Below are positions 44,274 to 53,993 of a stretch of DNA of 64,000 bases, in pieces; position 1 is the stretch's first letter; every line of letters starts with the position of its first letter. The stretch lies in NCBI GenBank assembly GCA_965140775.1, contig OZ223471.1:1922001-1986000 (forward strand), given 5' to 3'. The notes beneath the pieces are model-generated. The model made no database searches. It was given only the letters and a program-made list of their open reading frames with translations, and had not been told where the DNA came from. This stretch comes from UBA6244 sp965140775. GTDB taxonomy: Bacteria > Bacteroidota > Bacteroidia > Bacteroidales > F082. Made by a program: the position numbers and the translations under genes.

Positions 44274-45731
44274 ATGGGAGATACATTTCAACTGCTTATT
44301 GTCATGGTAGGTTACATGACCCTATTGATTTTATGGGGTGTTTACCAGGGTAGAAAAGTAAAAACCAGTGCCGATTTTGCCATCGCGGGCCGTAACCTTC
44401 CCGGATGGGTTGCGGCATTGTCCGAACGCGCCACGGGAGAATCGTCATGGGCTTTGCTCGGGCTCCCCGGTGCTGCCTACGCCACGGGACTTTTGGAAAT
44501 ATGGACAGCCATTGGATGTGTTGCGGGCATTATCACGGCCTGGGTGTTGATAGCCTGGCGGTTACGCGATGAGGCCGAGAAGTATGATGTGGAAACATTT
44601 ACTGATTATATTGCCAAACGCCATGGAGAAACTGGGAAGTGGATCAGGATTGTAGGAAGTTTTACCATCGTGTTTTTTTTCTTTTTCTATGTGGGAGCCC
44701 AATTTTTGGGGGGAGGAAAAACCCTGTTTACCATGTTCAACCTTAAGCCCGAATATGGCATGTTAATTACGGCCGGCATCATCATTCCCTACACCATTTA
44801 TGGTGGATTTCGCAGCGTTGTTTATACCGATGTCATTCAGGCACTCGTCATGATTACCACGCTGATTGTGGGACCCATCGTGGGTTTTATCTATGTAGCC
44901 AATCATCCTGACCTTTTTGCAATGAGTATTCCTGATGCACTTACCAAGGCCGGACCGCAATATACTTCGCTCACCGGTTCACTCACCGGATTCATGAGTG
45001 GCATTGCCATTGTGGGAGGATTCAGCTGGTTCTTTGGTTATCTGGGAGGTCAGCCGCAATTGAGTATGCGGTTCATGGCCATAAAAAATCCCAAACAAGC
45101 CAAAATTGCCCGTAATGTGGGGGTGCTATGGACGGTGGTGGCTTATATTGGTGCCCTTTCCATTGGTTGGTTGGGCATTGCCATCTTCGGACCCGATGGC
45201 CTGCAGGACCGGGAATTTGTCATGCCTGCGGTATTACTGGAAATTTTCCCACCTGCCGTGGCCGCTTTTTTGATCACGGGAGCTATAGCCGCCATGATTT
45301 CAACAGCCGATTCGTTGCTGATACTTTCTGCCACCGAATTCTCGGAGAACCTGTTGCCCAAGGCCAAGTTAGGTGCCAAATCCCACAAATTGCTGCGCCA
45401 AAGAATGGTAACGGCATCTCTCGCCATTGTTGCCCTGGCCATGGCCTATGTGGCTCCTTCCGATTATATCTTTACGTTGGTTAGCTATGTTTGGGCTGGT
45501 ATTGGCGGAACCTTTTCGGTGGTTATTTTACTCACTTTATTTTGGAAGAAATTCCATGGACGCGCTGTTTTGCTCACCATCGTCACAGGATTGGTTTTTA
45601 CCATTATTTGGATACAAACCGGTATGGATGAGAAAATTACCGCTCGGTTTCTGACCTTTGTAGTGGCTGGGGTGGTAGCAATTTTGGGTACTTACCTGAT
45701 ACCTCCCAAAGGAAGCATAGATCAGGCATAA
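44274..45731 (+). CDS. putP: Sodium/proline symporter (PutP-like, SSS family)
   Basis: The 485-residue sodium:solute symporter has 12-13 transmembrane segments with SSS signatures: ADFAIAGRNLPGWVAALSE, GESSWALLGLPGAAYA, YTIYGGFRSVVYTDVIQ and ITGAIAAMISTADSLLIL. These match PutP best, but substrate assignment among SSS proteins is soft, so proline is the most likely and not the certain substrate. It is divergent from the beta-propeller gene and followed by 52 nt before convergent uvrA. Confidence 0.85.
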   Translation: MGDTFQLLIVMVGYMTLLILWGVYQGRKVKTSADFAIAGRNLPGWVAALSERATGESSWALLGLPGAAYATGLLEIWTAIGCVAGIITAWVLIAWRLRDEAEKYDVETFTDYIAKRHGETGKWIRIVGSFTIVFFFFFYVGAQFLGGGKTLFTMFNLKPEYGMLITAGIIIPYTIYGGFRSVVYTDVIQALVMITTLIVGPIVGFIYVANHPDLFAMSIPDALTKAGPQYTSLTGSLTGFMSGIAIVGGFSWFFGYLGGQPQLSMRFMAIKNPKQAKIARNVGVLWTVVAYIGALSIGWLGIAIFGPDGLQDREFVMPAVLLEIFPPAVAAFLITGAIAAMISTADSLLILSATEFSENLLPKAKLGAKSHKLLRQRMVTASLAIVALAMAYVAPSDYIFTLVSYVWAGIGGTFSVVILLTLFWKKFHGRAVLLTIVTGLVFTIIWIQTGMDEKITARFLTFVVAGVVAILGTYLIPPKGSIDQA

Positions 45732-45783
45732 TTTGTGCTCCTAAATAATATAAGGTGTCAGGAGCTTGGTAGCTAGCTTAATT

Positions 45784-48615
45784 TTACATACTAAATTTAT
45801 CCTTCAAAAACTGACCGGTAAACGATGCCTCACATTGAATGAGGTCCTCAGGTACGCCGGCAAATACTAAGTTTCCGCCTTTGTCGCCTCCTTCTGGTCC
45901 CAAATCGATGACCCAGTCAGCTGATTTAATCACTTCCCCGTTGTGTTCTATTACTACGATGGAGTGACCGATTTCAATGAGTGCATTCAGCGAAATCAAC
46001 AATTTGCTGATGTCGTGGATATGCAGCCCGGTGGTAGGTTCATCGAAAACAAAAAGGGTGGGGGAGTTGGGAGCTCCCTTGGCCAGAAATGAAGCCAATT
46101 TCACACGTTGGGCTTCACCGCCACTAAGGGTATTCGATGATTGACCCAATCGCAGATATCCCAAACCAACGTCGGCCAAAGGTTGAATTTTCTCCATAAT
46201 TTTCCTCTCGGTGGCATGAGGTTTTCCTTTTCCGCCAAAAAACTCCAGGGCATGGTCGATGGTCATGTCGAGTATGTCGGCGATGTGCATGTCTTTGTAT
46301 TTTACCTCCAACACTTCTTCCTTAAAACGGGTTCCGCCACAGGCATCGCATTTCAGAAAAATGTCGGCCATAAATTGCATTTCTACTTTGATGACTCCTT
46401 CGCCTTCGCATTGGTCGCAGCGTCCGCCGGGAACATTAAACGAAAAATATCCGGGTTTGTATCCGCGAAGTTTGGCCAGCGATTGAGAGGCAAACAACGA
46501 CCTGATTTCATCAAAAGCCTTGAGATAGGTGGCCGGATTGGAGCGTGACGAGCGACCGATAGGGTTTTGATCCACGTATTCAATGGTGGAAATTCGGTTG
46601 ACATCTCCACCCAAATGACTGAAACTTCCTGTTTTGTCACCATAGCCCCCCAACTGCTTCTTTATTGCCGGAAACAGAATATCTTTAACAAGTGTGGATT
46701 TTCCCGAACCACTCACCCCTGTAATAACAGTTAATACATTCAACGGGATGGTGACATCTATGTTCTTGAGGTTGTTTTCGTTGGCACCAAATATTTCGAT
46801 GAAATTGGTCCATCGCCTGCGCATTTTTGGCAGTGGAATACTCATCCGATGGGTGAGATAGCGGGCGGTGTAACTTTTTTGGTCGAGAATTAATTCGTCA
46901 GGACTTCCCTGAAAAACCAATTCGCCGCCATGTTCGCCGGCATCGGGACCAATGTCGATGATTTGGTCGGCCTGACGAATAACATCTTCTTCGTGTTCCA
47001 CCACGATGACTGTATTTCCCAGGTCGCGTAAGGCTTTCATCACCTTAATCAGGCGTTGGGTGTCGCGGGGATGCAGACCTATGCTGGGCTCGTCGAGGAT
47101 GTACATGGAACCCACCAAACTGCTTCCCAGCGAAGTGGCTAGGTTGATTCGCTGAGATTCGCCACCCGAAAGCGTGGAAGATAGGCGGTTCAGGGTGAGG
47201 TAGCCCAATCCCACGTCTATTAAAAAGGTGAGTCGTCCGGTGATTTCGGTCAACAGCCTGCGGGCCACTTTTTCATCATGATCCGAAAGGGCAAGATGTG
47301 AGAAAAACAACAGGGCCTCATCCAGTTGCATGTGTACAATCTCCGAAATGGAACGTCCGCCTACCTTCACGTAGTTGGCGTCGGCACGAAGCCGGGTTCC
47401 ATCACATTCAGGACATTTGGTTTTGCCGCGATAGCGCGAGAGCATCACGCGATACTGAATTTTATAGGTTTGCTCCTCCACGTTGGCAAAAAATGCATTG
47501 ATTCCTTCAAAATGTTCGTTTCCTGTCCAAAGCAGCTCTTTTTGCTCCTTGGTGAGTTGGTAGTAGGGCTTGTGGATGGGAAAATCGAATTTGTAGGCAC
47601 ATTTTAGCAGTTGGTCGAGCCATTCACCCATCTTTTCACCCTTCCAGCAAGCAATGGCTCCATCGTAAACCGACAAGCTTTTGTTGGGAATCACCAAATC
47701 GGGGTCGATACCAATGATACTGCCAAATCCTTCACACCGTTTGCAGGCTCCATAGGGATTATTAAAGGTGAAAAAGTTGACCGAAGGTTCCTCAAAAGTC
47801 AATCCATCCAATTCAAACTGATTGCTGAATTGGCGAAAATGCTCTTGACCATCTGCCGAATACTGAATAATGCATTGCCCATGACCCTCAAAATAAGCAG
47901 TTTGTACAGAGTCGGCAACGCGGCCGCTCACATCGGGATCCGTATGATCCACCCGAACACGGTCGATTACCAAACGACAAACATCAGATTTTTTGTGGCA
48001 TATATTAGATGAGGACAGCAACTCTTCTATTTTAATCATTTGGTCGTTTAGCATCACCCTGCTAAAACCTTGTTGGAGCAAAATTTGTAAGTGTTGTTCA
48101 GGTTTTCGTCCGTCGGCCATAATCACCGGCGAAAGAATCAAAACCTGTGTATCGGGCGCCAGACCCATTACAAATTCGGTTACATCGGTGATGCTGTGTC
48201 TTTTTACCCGACGTCCCGAAATGGGAGAAATGGTTTCGCCGATGCGGGCAAACAGCAGCTTGATGTATTCGTAAATTTCGGTGGAGGTGCCAACGGTGGA
48301 ACGCGGATTGCGTGATTTGATTTTTTGTTCGATGGCAATGGCCGGCGAAATCCCGTGGATGGCATCCACATTGGGCTTGTCCATTCTGCCCAAAAACTGC
48401 CGGGCATAGGAGCTCAAACTCTCCACATAGCGCCGCTGACCCTCGGCATACAAGGTGTCGAAAGCCAGGGAAGATTTTCCGCTTCCCGACAAACCGGTAA
48501 TCACCACCAGTTTGTTTCGGGGGATGACTACACTCAGATTTTTTAAATTGTTGACCCTCGATTTTACTACCTCGATAGGGTTTTCTATATATTGACTGCT
48601 TTTTTCGTCGGGCAT
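45784..48615 (-). CDS. uvrA: Excinuclease ABC subunit A
   Basis: UvrA recognises DNA damage in nucleotide excision repair. The 943 residues contain two ABC ATPase modules (Walker A GLSGSGKSS near the N-terminus and GVSGSGKST in the second half; signatures LSGGESQRI and LSGGEAQRV) and the expected zinc-finger cysteine sets (CKRCEGFG, CPECDGTR, CDQCEGEG, CDACGGTR). A TAATTTTG match on the minus strand (48636-48643) is a likely -7 box. It is divergent from the ECF sigma gene. Confidence 0.97.
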   Translation of the reverse strand: MPDEKSSQYIENPIEVVKSRVNNLKNLSVVIPRNKLVVITGLSGSGKSSLAFDTLYAEGQRRYVESLSSYARQFLGRMDKPNVDAIHGISPAIAIEQKIKSRNPRSTVGTSTEIYEYIKLLFARIGETISPISGRRVKRHSITDVTEFVMGLAPDTQVLILSPVIMADGRKPEQHLQILLQQGFSRVMLNDQMIKIEELLSSSNICHKKSDVCRLVIDRVRVDHTDPDVSGRVADSVQTAYFEGHGQCIIQYSADGQEHFRQFSNQFELDGLTFEEPSVNFFTFNNPYGACKRCEGFGSIIGIDPDLVIPNKSLSVYDGAIACWKGEKMGEWLDQLLKCAYKFDFPIHKPYYQLTKEQKELLWTGNEHFEGINAFFANVEEQTYKIQYRVMLSRYRGKTKCPECDGTRLRADANYVKVGGRSISEIVHMQLDEALLFFSHLALSDHDEKVARRLLTEITGRLTFLIDVGLGYLTLNRLSSTLSGGESQRINLATSLGSSLVGSMYILDEPSIGLHPRDTQRLIKVMKALRDLGNTVIVVEHEEDVIRQADQIIDIGPDAGEHGGELVFQGSPDELILDQKSYTARYLTHRMSIPLPKMRRRWTNFIEIFGANENNLKNIDVTIPLNVLTVITGVSGSGKSTLVKDILFPAIKKQLGGYGDKTGSFSHLGGDVNRISTIEYVDQNPIGRSSRSNPATYLKAFDEIRSLFASQSLAKLRGYKPGYFSFNVPGGRCDQCEGEGVIKVEMQFMADIFLKCDACGGTRFKEEVLEVKYKDMHIADILDMTIDHALEFFGGKGKPHATERKIMEKIQPLADVGLGYLRLGQSSNTLSGGEAQRVKLASFLAKGAPNSPTLFVFDEPTTGLHIHDISKLLISLNALIEIGHSIVVIEHNGEVIKSADWVIDLGPEGGDKGGNLVFAGVPEDLIQCEASFTGQFLKDKFSM

Positions 48616-48651
48616 GAAATAAAAAAATTGAACGACAAAATTAGCATATTA

Positions 48652-48682
48652 TTTGCTTTTTTAATTTATGTAGTTATATTTG
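48652..48682 (+). promoter_or_regulatory. Promoter of the second ECF sigma gene
   Basis: TTTG (48652-48655), 19 nt, then TATATTTG (48675-48682), matching the Bacteroidota -33/-7 pattern TTTG-N19-TAnnTTTG. The start codon is about 90 nt downstream, leaving a moderate 5' leader. Confidence 0.7.
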
Positions 48683-48776
48683 CATAAGATTTAACAATTA
48701 CTAACTAAAATCTGGAGGACGATTATCGATTAAACTTATACTTTTTTTGTAACACATAAACACAAAAACTGGTCAT

Positions 48777-49364
48777 ATGAGTTTAATAGTCGTGTCCGAA
48801 AACGAACTAATCGGAAATTATCTGAATGGTGATCACTCCAGTCTCCAAACCTTAATCGAACGTCACCAAAGTAGGTTGTATTCCTATATCTATTTGTTGG
48901 TAAAAGACAAACAACTAGCAGATGATATTTTTCAGGATACCTATGTAAAAGTGATTAATACCCTCAAACAGGGCAGCTACAAAGATGAAGGGAAATTTAT
49001 TCAATGGGTTATGCGCATTGCCCATAATTTGGTGATCGATCATTTCCGTAAACAGAAAAAGGTAAACTTTGTTGACAGCCGCACCAACGAGTACGACATT
49101 TTCGATACCATTCGGTTTACCGACCCATCGGTGGAAGAACAGCTGGTAACCAATCAAATACATTCAGATGTTAAAAAATTGCTCGATTTTCTCCCTGAAG
49201 AACAACGTGAAGTCCTTCATCTGCGTTGCTATGCCGGTTTAAGTTTTAAGGATATCGCCGAACAAACAGATGTCAGTATCAACACGGCTTTAGGGCGAAT
49301 GCGGTATGCACTTATCAACCTGAGGAAGATGATTGCCGAGAAGCAGATCGTACTTACGGTATAG
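48777..49364 (+). CDS. ECF-family RNA polymerase sigma factor
   Basis: The 195-residue sigma factor has region 2 (VKDKQLADDIFQDTYVKV, YKDEGKFIQWVMRIAHN) and region 4 (LPEEQREVLHLRCYAGLSFK, then helix-turn-helix). There is no anti-sigma gene next to it; instead a 60-residue protein follows after 108 nt. It differs clearly from the other sigma factor in the window. The regulon is unknown. Confidence 0.92.
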   Translation: MSLIVVSENELIGNYLNGDHSSLQTLIERHQSRLYSYIYLLVKDKQLADDIFQDTYVKVINTLKQGSYKDEGKFIQWVMRIAHNLVIDHFRKQKKVNFVDSRTNEYDIFDTIRFTDPSVEEQLVTNQIHSDVKKLLDFLPEEQREVLHLRCYAGLSFKDIAEQTDVSINTALGRMRYALINLRKMIAEKQIVLTV

Positions 49365-49472
49365 AGAACCCCTATCAACTTTTTTTTCGCGTACTATTTT
49401 TTTTGTTGGGAAGCAATATTTTGTGGGATGCATCGTTTAAGTGAAAACGATATGTATCATTAAAGCTTGCCT

Positions 49473-49655
49473 ATGATCAAAAATACTACGCTAAAAGATT
49501 CCCAAAAACTTCTTCCCGAATCTGCCCAAAAGCTTGTAACAAAAGCGCGCGTAAGGCCATCGGGGTTTACCATGAAGTTTGTACTTGGTTACGCAGCCGC
49601 TCTTGAAGTGCTCAATACCAATGCCATTGGGGCGACACATGTAATTCTCAATTAA
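49473..49655 (+). CDS. Small protein downstream of the sigma factor
   Basis: The 60-residue protein starts at the ATG at 49473 (an in-frame TTG lies two codons earlier). Its second half (RPSGFTMKFVLGYAAALEVL, then NTNAIGATHVILN) resembles small proteins I associate with sigma factors in Bacteroidota, but I cannot confirm this. A perfect-looking terminator follows at 49677-49704, as expected for a real last gene. Function unknown. Confidence 0.55.
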   Translation: MIKNTTLKDSQKLLPESAQKLVTKARVRPSGFTMKFVLGYAAALEVLNTNAIGATHVILN

Positions 49656-49676
49656 CCGAATCCGGAATTAAATTAT

Positions 49677-49704
49677 AAAGCATGCCCTCGGGTATGCTTT
49701 TTTT
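49677..49704 (+). terminator. Intrinsic terminator after the small protein gene
   Basis: AAAGCATGCCC and GGGTATGCTTT pair with one G-T wobble around a 2-nt loop, followed by T residues. Confidence 0.8.
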
Positions 49705-49727
49705 ATGTTTGAAAAACAAGGGGAAGC

Positions 49728-50369
49728 TTAAATGGCCAGTTTGAAAACAATTTGGTTTCCATCACTTTGCATGGATATTACCTCCATGACAATCAAATCA
49801 GAAAGGATGTCTTCCAATTGATGTTTTGACAAAGCCAGCGATGTTTTCAGCAGGTCGAAGTTGATTTCTTCGCTACTTTCGATAAGCGTGAGCAGTTGTT
49901 TAATGGATTCGTTGTAGGTGATTACCACAGCCTGATCGGTTGCTTGTTTTTTCCAAACCTTGATCTGGATTCCATTGGCTAAAACAATCTGATCTTTTAC
50001 CCTGACAAACACCTTGTATTTTCCTTGAACGTCGGGGGCACGGTGGGGAAGGAGGTCGCTGCGGGGGACCTTTACTTCCAGTACCTTTTTTCCTTCCAAG
50101 GTCCATTCTTTGGTGGTAAAAGTCACCTCAGGTTGGCAATACATTTCGGCGGCCTGCTGAATCATGTACAATTCTTCCTCAGAGCGAACCCCCGCAATGG
50201 CACCGTTATCTTTTACCCCAATAAGTAAGGTACCTCCCTCTGTATTGGCGAAAGCAACGAGCGACCGTGCAATTTTGGGTGCATCCGACACTTCAAATTT
50301 GAAGTCGAGATGCACGTGTTCGCCCTGGTCGATCAAGGTTTGTATGTGGTGTTTTTTATTTTTTAACAT
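49728..50369 (-). CDS. AlbA_2 (Schlafen-type) domain protein
   Basis: The 213-residue protein has LDFKFEVSDAPKIARSLVAF (ExxxF/K-type motif) and ANTEGGTLLIGVKDNG, the AlbA_2/Schlafen AAA_4 core seen in predicted DNA-binding or ATP-binding regulators. The C-terminal third looks like a winged-helix (IKQLLTLIESSEEINFDLL). I use the ATG at 50369; a TTG at 50378 is less likely. It may be a transcription regulator; no neighbour clarifies this. The 278-nt upstream gap shows no gene. Confidence 0.75.
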   Translation of the reverse strand: MLKNKKHHIQTLIDQGEHVHLDFKFEVSDAPKIARSLVAFANTEGGTLLIGVKDNGAIAGVRSEEELYMIQQAAEMYCQPEVTFTTKEWTLEGKKVLEVKVPRSDLLPHRAPDVQGKYKVFVRVKDQIVLANGIQIKVWKKQATDQAVVITYNESIKQLLTLIESSEEINFDLLKTSLALSKHQLEDILSDLIVMEVISMQSDGNQIVFKLAI

Positions 50370-50647
50370 GGGGAGCAAAAATACACAGCTTCACGAAGCA
50401 AACGTAATTAAGTATTGAAAAAATCAAGTGTACCAATAGGTGAGTGTGTGAGAATGAGAAATCTCTTTTTTAACCACGTATCCCGGTTCAGGTTGTAAAT
50501 ATTAATTTTATTCGGTGTTGTTAAGCAGCTTGCCGACGAATACTATTGAGGTCAGCAAATTTATCATTCACAGAACGGCAGTGTTGAAGAATAGTTTATA
50601 CCGAGCGCATCGCCTTAGCTATTAAATTTTCCGGTAAGCCAACAGGT

Positions 50648-52096
50648 TTATAAATAGGCTTTTATTCTTATTAAAGCGTCCATGCGTCCCAGAGAATGCG
50701 ATTTTCCCAGCACATTGTTGTGTTCGTAATCGGTGTTGATACTGGGGCTTTCAAGGTATCCGCCCATAAAACCAAAATATACCCCGGCACTAATATTCCG
50801 GTAAAAAAAATATTCCAATCCCGGCGACGTGTAGATGGCCGGCGTAGTTCCGCTGATATAATATTGTTTTTTATTGAGAACAAAATGTTCGCTGCGGGTG
50901 GCAAACCCAATTGACAAATCGATGTTGAACAACCACCTATTGTTGGAAATGGGAATTTTCCCAAATAGCGTAACGCCCAAAAACTTGATGTTTATCTTTT
51001 CTGACAAGGTTTCATAGAATTTCTCATAGGTATAAAAATGATTGTATTTCAATCCAATACCGTACTCTTTGCTTACCATAGCCCTTATATTCATATCCAT
51101 GGAAACCCCCCTTTTTAATCCGGTCTTGTATTCTTCGTCAACATTTAAGAAATTAAAAGAATTGTCGGTGGCGAGCATATTTCCATAACCAAGGCCAAAA
51201 TCAACGGTATATTTGGCATTCTCCACATGATATGGATTTTCCTTTACTTCTCTTATTTTTTTGGGCTTTTTTACTTCGGGTTCTTTTACTTCGGGTTCTT
51301 TTTGGTCGTAGTTGTTGAAGAATATTCCAATAATCGAGTTTTTATCCCGATTCTCCCTGAGATCGTTTTCAAGGTCTGGTCGCGCGTAGGCTATGGTGTT
51401 CTTCTCCACCTTCAGGTCGGAAACCTTGTAATATTCACCCTTTTTATTTTGAACATAACTACTAAATGATTCTTGAAACATCCTGTCGGCAGGTTCCTTG
51501 TTTATATAGGCAATCAGCGTATTTATGTTGGCATAGGTGTCGAAAGTCTTTTTTTCGGTATTTTTTAATTTAATGTGAATGGTGTCTTGGTGCAGGGTGA
51601 TGTCTTTCAGTATGTTAACGATAGTACTGTCGCTTTTTATGAGTTTTGCATGATTTTCGTAACTACTTTTACGGATGTTTTTAAAATTGGCATACAGGGA
51701 GTCGCCAATTTTTTCGCTGCCCGATTCATCAAAGTAGATACAAAACGCATCGTTGATATCAATTGAGTTCAGTAGGTTGTTGGCATCTCTGTACAAAATG
51801 TTTCGTTTGGTAATGGTTTCAACATCTCCCCGAATGGTCTCGAATTGGTAGGATAAAAACAACAATTGATTGGAGTTTTCCGATTGAAACCGGATACCAA
51901 AAAGATCGTCGAGGGTAGTTTCATACCTTTGGTTATCAGCGGTTCCGATATAGGTCAGGGTGTCGTTTTTGATTGAGGTAAACGTGCTTTGTTGTGGACT
52001 TACCACCGGTTTGGCTGTGACAATATAATCCTGGCTATACAGCATTAGATTGAAAATCAAGAGGGTTACCGTAAGGAAGGCAGTTTTCTTTTTCAT
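50648..52096 (-). CDS. Outer-membrane protein with N-terminal periplasmic part and C-terminal barrel
   Basis: The 482 residues have a signal peptide (MKKKTAFLTVTLLIFNLMLYS), then a soluble beta/alpha part to about 265. A charged linker with repeated KEPEVKEPEVKKPKK (about 268-282) follows, and then strand-rich sequence to the end (VDFGLGYGNML, GVSMDMNIRAMV, LFNIDLSIGFATR, DALIRIKAYL) that fits an 8-stranded or larger barrel. No family is recognised. A strong terminator hairpin lies 36 nt upstream of its start codon. Confidence 0.75.
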   Translation of the reverse strand: MKKKTAFLTVTLLIFNLMLYSQDYIVTAKPVVSPQQSTFTSIKNDTLTYIGTADNQRYETTLDDLFGIRFQSENSNQLLFLSYQFETIRGDVETITKRNILYRDANNLLNSIDINDAFCIYFDESGSEKIGDSLYANFKNIRKSSYENHAKLIKSDSTIVNILKDITLHQDTIHIKLKNTEKKTFDTYANINTLIAYINKEPADRMFQESFSSYVQNKKGEYYKVSDLKVEKNTIAYARPDLENDLRENRDKNSIIGIFFNNYDQKEPEVKEPEVKKPKKIREVKENPYHVENAKYTVDFGLGYGNMLATDNSFNFLNVDEEYKTGLKRGVSMDMNIRAMVSKEYGIGLKYNHFYTYEKFYETLSEKINIKFLGVTLFGKIPISNNRWLFNIDLSIGFATRSEHFVLNKKQYYISGTTPAIYTSPGLEYFFYRNISAGVYFGFMGGYLESPSINTDYEHNNVLGKSHSLGRMDALIRIKAYL

Positions 52097-52132
52097 AATT
52101 TACTGTTTATTAAATTTTCAAATTGTTTTCAT

Positions 52133-52177
52133 AAAAAAACCACTACCTCCTGATGTAAGTCAGGCAGTAATGGTTTT
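52133..52177 (-). terminator. Terminator hairpin between pyrI and the barrel gene
   Basis: The two-tier stem on the minus strand has outer arms AAAACCATTAC / GTAGTGGTTTT (one mismatch) and inner arms CCTGA / TCAGG around a 6-nt loop, then seven T residues. It is about 380 nt past pyrI and 36 nt before the next start codon. It may end pyrBI transcripts or attenuate the downstream gene. Confidence 0.75.
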
Positions 52178-52560
52178 GGATAGGGTAAAAGTAATAAAAT
52201 AATGCTCTGGTTTATCACATGACCGAAAAAAATTCAGCTTGTTTTGCAATACTGAGGAGCCTACTTCGATTTTCTGGTACATTGGGCGCTTTCCTTTACC
52301 TGTTGGGTAACCCGATAATCGTTATCGGGCAGCACATGGGTGAAGTTTCTCAATTATAGGTTGATATTCAAACTAAATGGCGGTAAGTTAACCACCATGC
52401 GTCGTCAATTGTTCGGAAAAATGATTCAGGTAATGGCTTGATTTGATAGGGAGCTTGAGTAATGCATGTCAAGACCACATTGTGCCGGATTGCCATGCAC
52501 CATTGGGGTATTTGGAACATAGAGGGGAAGCCAATGGCCGGCTCCCCCCGAATCTGTTTC
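52178..52560. other. Non-coding stretch downstream of pyrI
   Basis: I find no convincing gene in these 383 nt. They contain the perfect palindrome CCCGATAATCGTTATCGGG (52311-52329) and a GC-rich imperfect hairpin GGGGAAGCC/GGCTCCCC (about 52527-52551) just after the pyrI stop, which may be a weak first terminator. Confidence 0.5.
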
Positions 52561-53028
52561 CTACAAAAACTCGATACTGCTTTTGTCCATGGTTTTTTCG
52601 CAGTACTGACACCAGAGTTTCATGGTGCCTTTGTGGTCGTTGATCACTTTGAATTTCGTGGGTACATGCTGGTTGTTAGTGACGCACTTGGGGTTGAAAC
52701 ATTTGACAATTTTTTCAACTGTTTCGGGCAAACTTATGGCTTCCTTGCGTACCACTTCATAATCGCGGATCTCAATGAGTGTGGCAGAGGGCGCGACCAG
52801 AGCTATTTTACTGAAGTCTTCTTTTTCAAAAAATTTATCACTGATTTTAATAATTCCCTTTTTGCCGTATTTGCTGCTCGACAAGTTGGTGCCGAAATAT
52901 ACTTGATGTGAAGTATTATCAAGTCCCAGAATTTTGAAGACCCTGAACGTGTTTCCGGCTTCAATGTGATCGATAACTGTTCCGTTGCTGATGGCCGACA
53001 CGATCAATTCGGTTCTTTTATTTTTCAT
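52561..53028 (-). CDS. pyrI: Aspartate carbamoyltransferase regulatory subunit PyrI
   Basis: PyrI binds nucleotides (CTP/ATP) and transmits allosteric control to PyrB. The 155 residues have the N-terminal nucleotide-binding domain (GTVIDHIEAGNTFRVFKIL) and the C-terminal zinc domain with C110, C115, C140 and C143. It follows pyrB by 36 nt. Feedback inhibition of the E. coli type is therefore expected. Confidence 0.95.
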   Translation of the reverse strand: MKNKRTELIVSAISNGTVIDHIEAGNTFRVFKILGLDNTSHQVYFGTNLSSSKYGKKGIIKISDKFFEKEDFSKIALVAPSATLIEIRDYEVVRKEAISLPETVEKIVKCFNPKCVTNNQHVPTKFKVINDHKGTMKLWCQYCEKTMDKSSIEFL

Positions 53029-53064
53029 GGTTTCTTTTTTTTAATGTGAATAAATGAGGAACGG

Positions 53065-53982
53065 CTATTTTAAACCCAGAATGGCGGCAATGAGTGCCTG
53101 ACGAACATACACCCCATTGCGGGCTTGCTGAAAATAGTATGCTTTGGGATTGTCGTCCACATCTTCGGAAATTTCGTTTACACGTGGCAGTGGGTGCAGA
53201 ATGCGCATATTTTCCTTGGAGTTTTTCAACATGCTGTTTTCGAGAATATATGAATTTTTTACCTTTTCATATTCCAGTGGGTCGGGGAATCGTTCGCCCT
53301 GGATACGTGTCATGTAGATAATGTCCATGGAATCAATCACTTCGTTGATGTCGGTGTATTGGAAATATTCCAGGTTGGCATCCTTTATCCACTTTTTAAC
53401 GGCGCTGGGCAGTTTGAGCGATTCGGGTGAAACCAAATGGAAGGTGGCATTGAAAAGAGTAAGTGCCTGAACGAGTGAATGAACGGTTCTTCCATATTTA
53501 AGATCACCAACCAAAGCAATGTGAATATTTTCCAGAGTTCCCTGGGTTTTGCGAATGGAGTACAGATCGAGTAAACATTGGGTAGGATGCTGATTGGCAC
53601 CGTCGCCCGCATTGATGATAGGCACAGGACTCACCTCGCTGGCAAAGCGGGCACTGCCATCAATGGGATTGCGCATCACAATCAGGTCGGAGTAGTTGCT
53701 CACTGTTAAGATGGTGTCTTTCAACGATTCTCCTTTACGAACACTGGAGGTGTCGGCACTGGCAAAGCCAATAATGCTTCCTCCCATGTACTGAACGGCA
53801 CTCTCGAATGAAAGTCGTGTACGTGTGGATGGTTCAAAAAAGAGGGAGGCCACCACATGTTGATCCAACAGTTTTTGACGGACGTTTTTTTCAAATTCTT
53901 CAGCAATATCGAGCACCTGAAGGATTTCTTCTTTGCTGTAGTCGGTAATTGAAATGAGGCTTTTGCCTTTGAGTTTACTCAT
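53065..53982 (-). CDS. pyrB: Aspartate carbamoyltransferase catalytic subunit PyrB
   Basis: PyrB condenses carbamoyl phosphate with aspartate, the committed step of pyrimidine synthesis. The 305 residues include the carbamoyl-phosphate loop STRTR (52-56), the HPTQCLLDLYSI segment and LPRVNEI near the C-terminus. Expression probably depends on read-through of the terminator at 54011-54046: only 28 nt separate that terminator from the start codon, too few for a separate promoter. A 43-codon open frame crosses the terminator. Confidence 0.97.
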   Translation of the reverse strand: MSKLKGKSLISITDYSKEEILQVLDIAEEFEKNVRQKLLDQHVVASLFFEPSTRTRLSFESAVQYMGGSIIGFASADTSSVRKGESLKDTILTVSNYSDLIVMRNPIDGSARFASEVSPVPIINAGDGANQHPTQCLLDLYSIRKTQGTLENIHIALVGDLKYGRTVHSLVQALTLFNATFHLVSPESLKLPSAVKKWIKDANLEYFQYTDINEVIDSMDIIYMTRIQGERFPDPLEYEKVKNSYILENSMLKNSKENMRILHPLPRVNEISEDVDDNPKAYYFQQARNGVYVRQALIAAILGLK

Positions 53983-53993
53983 ATTTCACGCGC

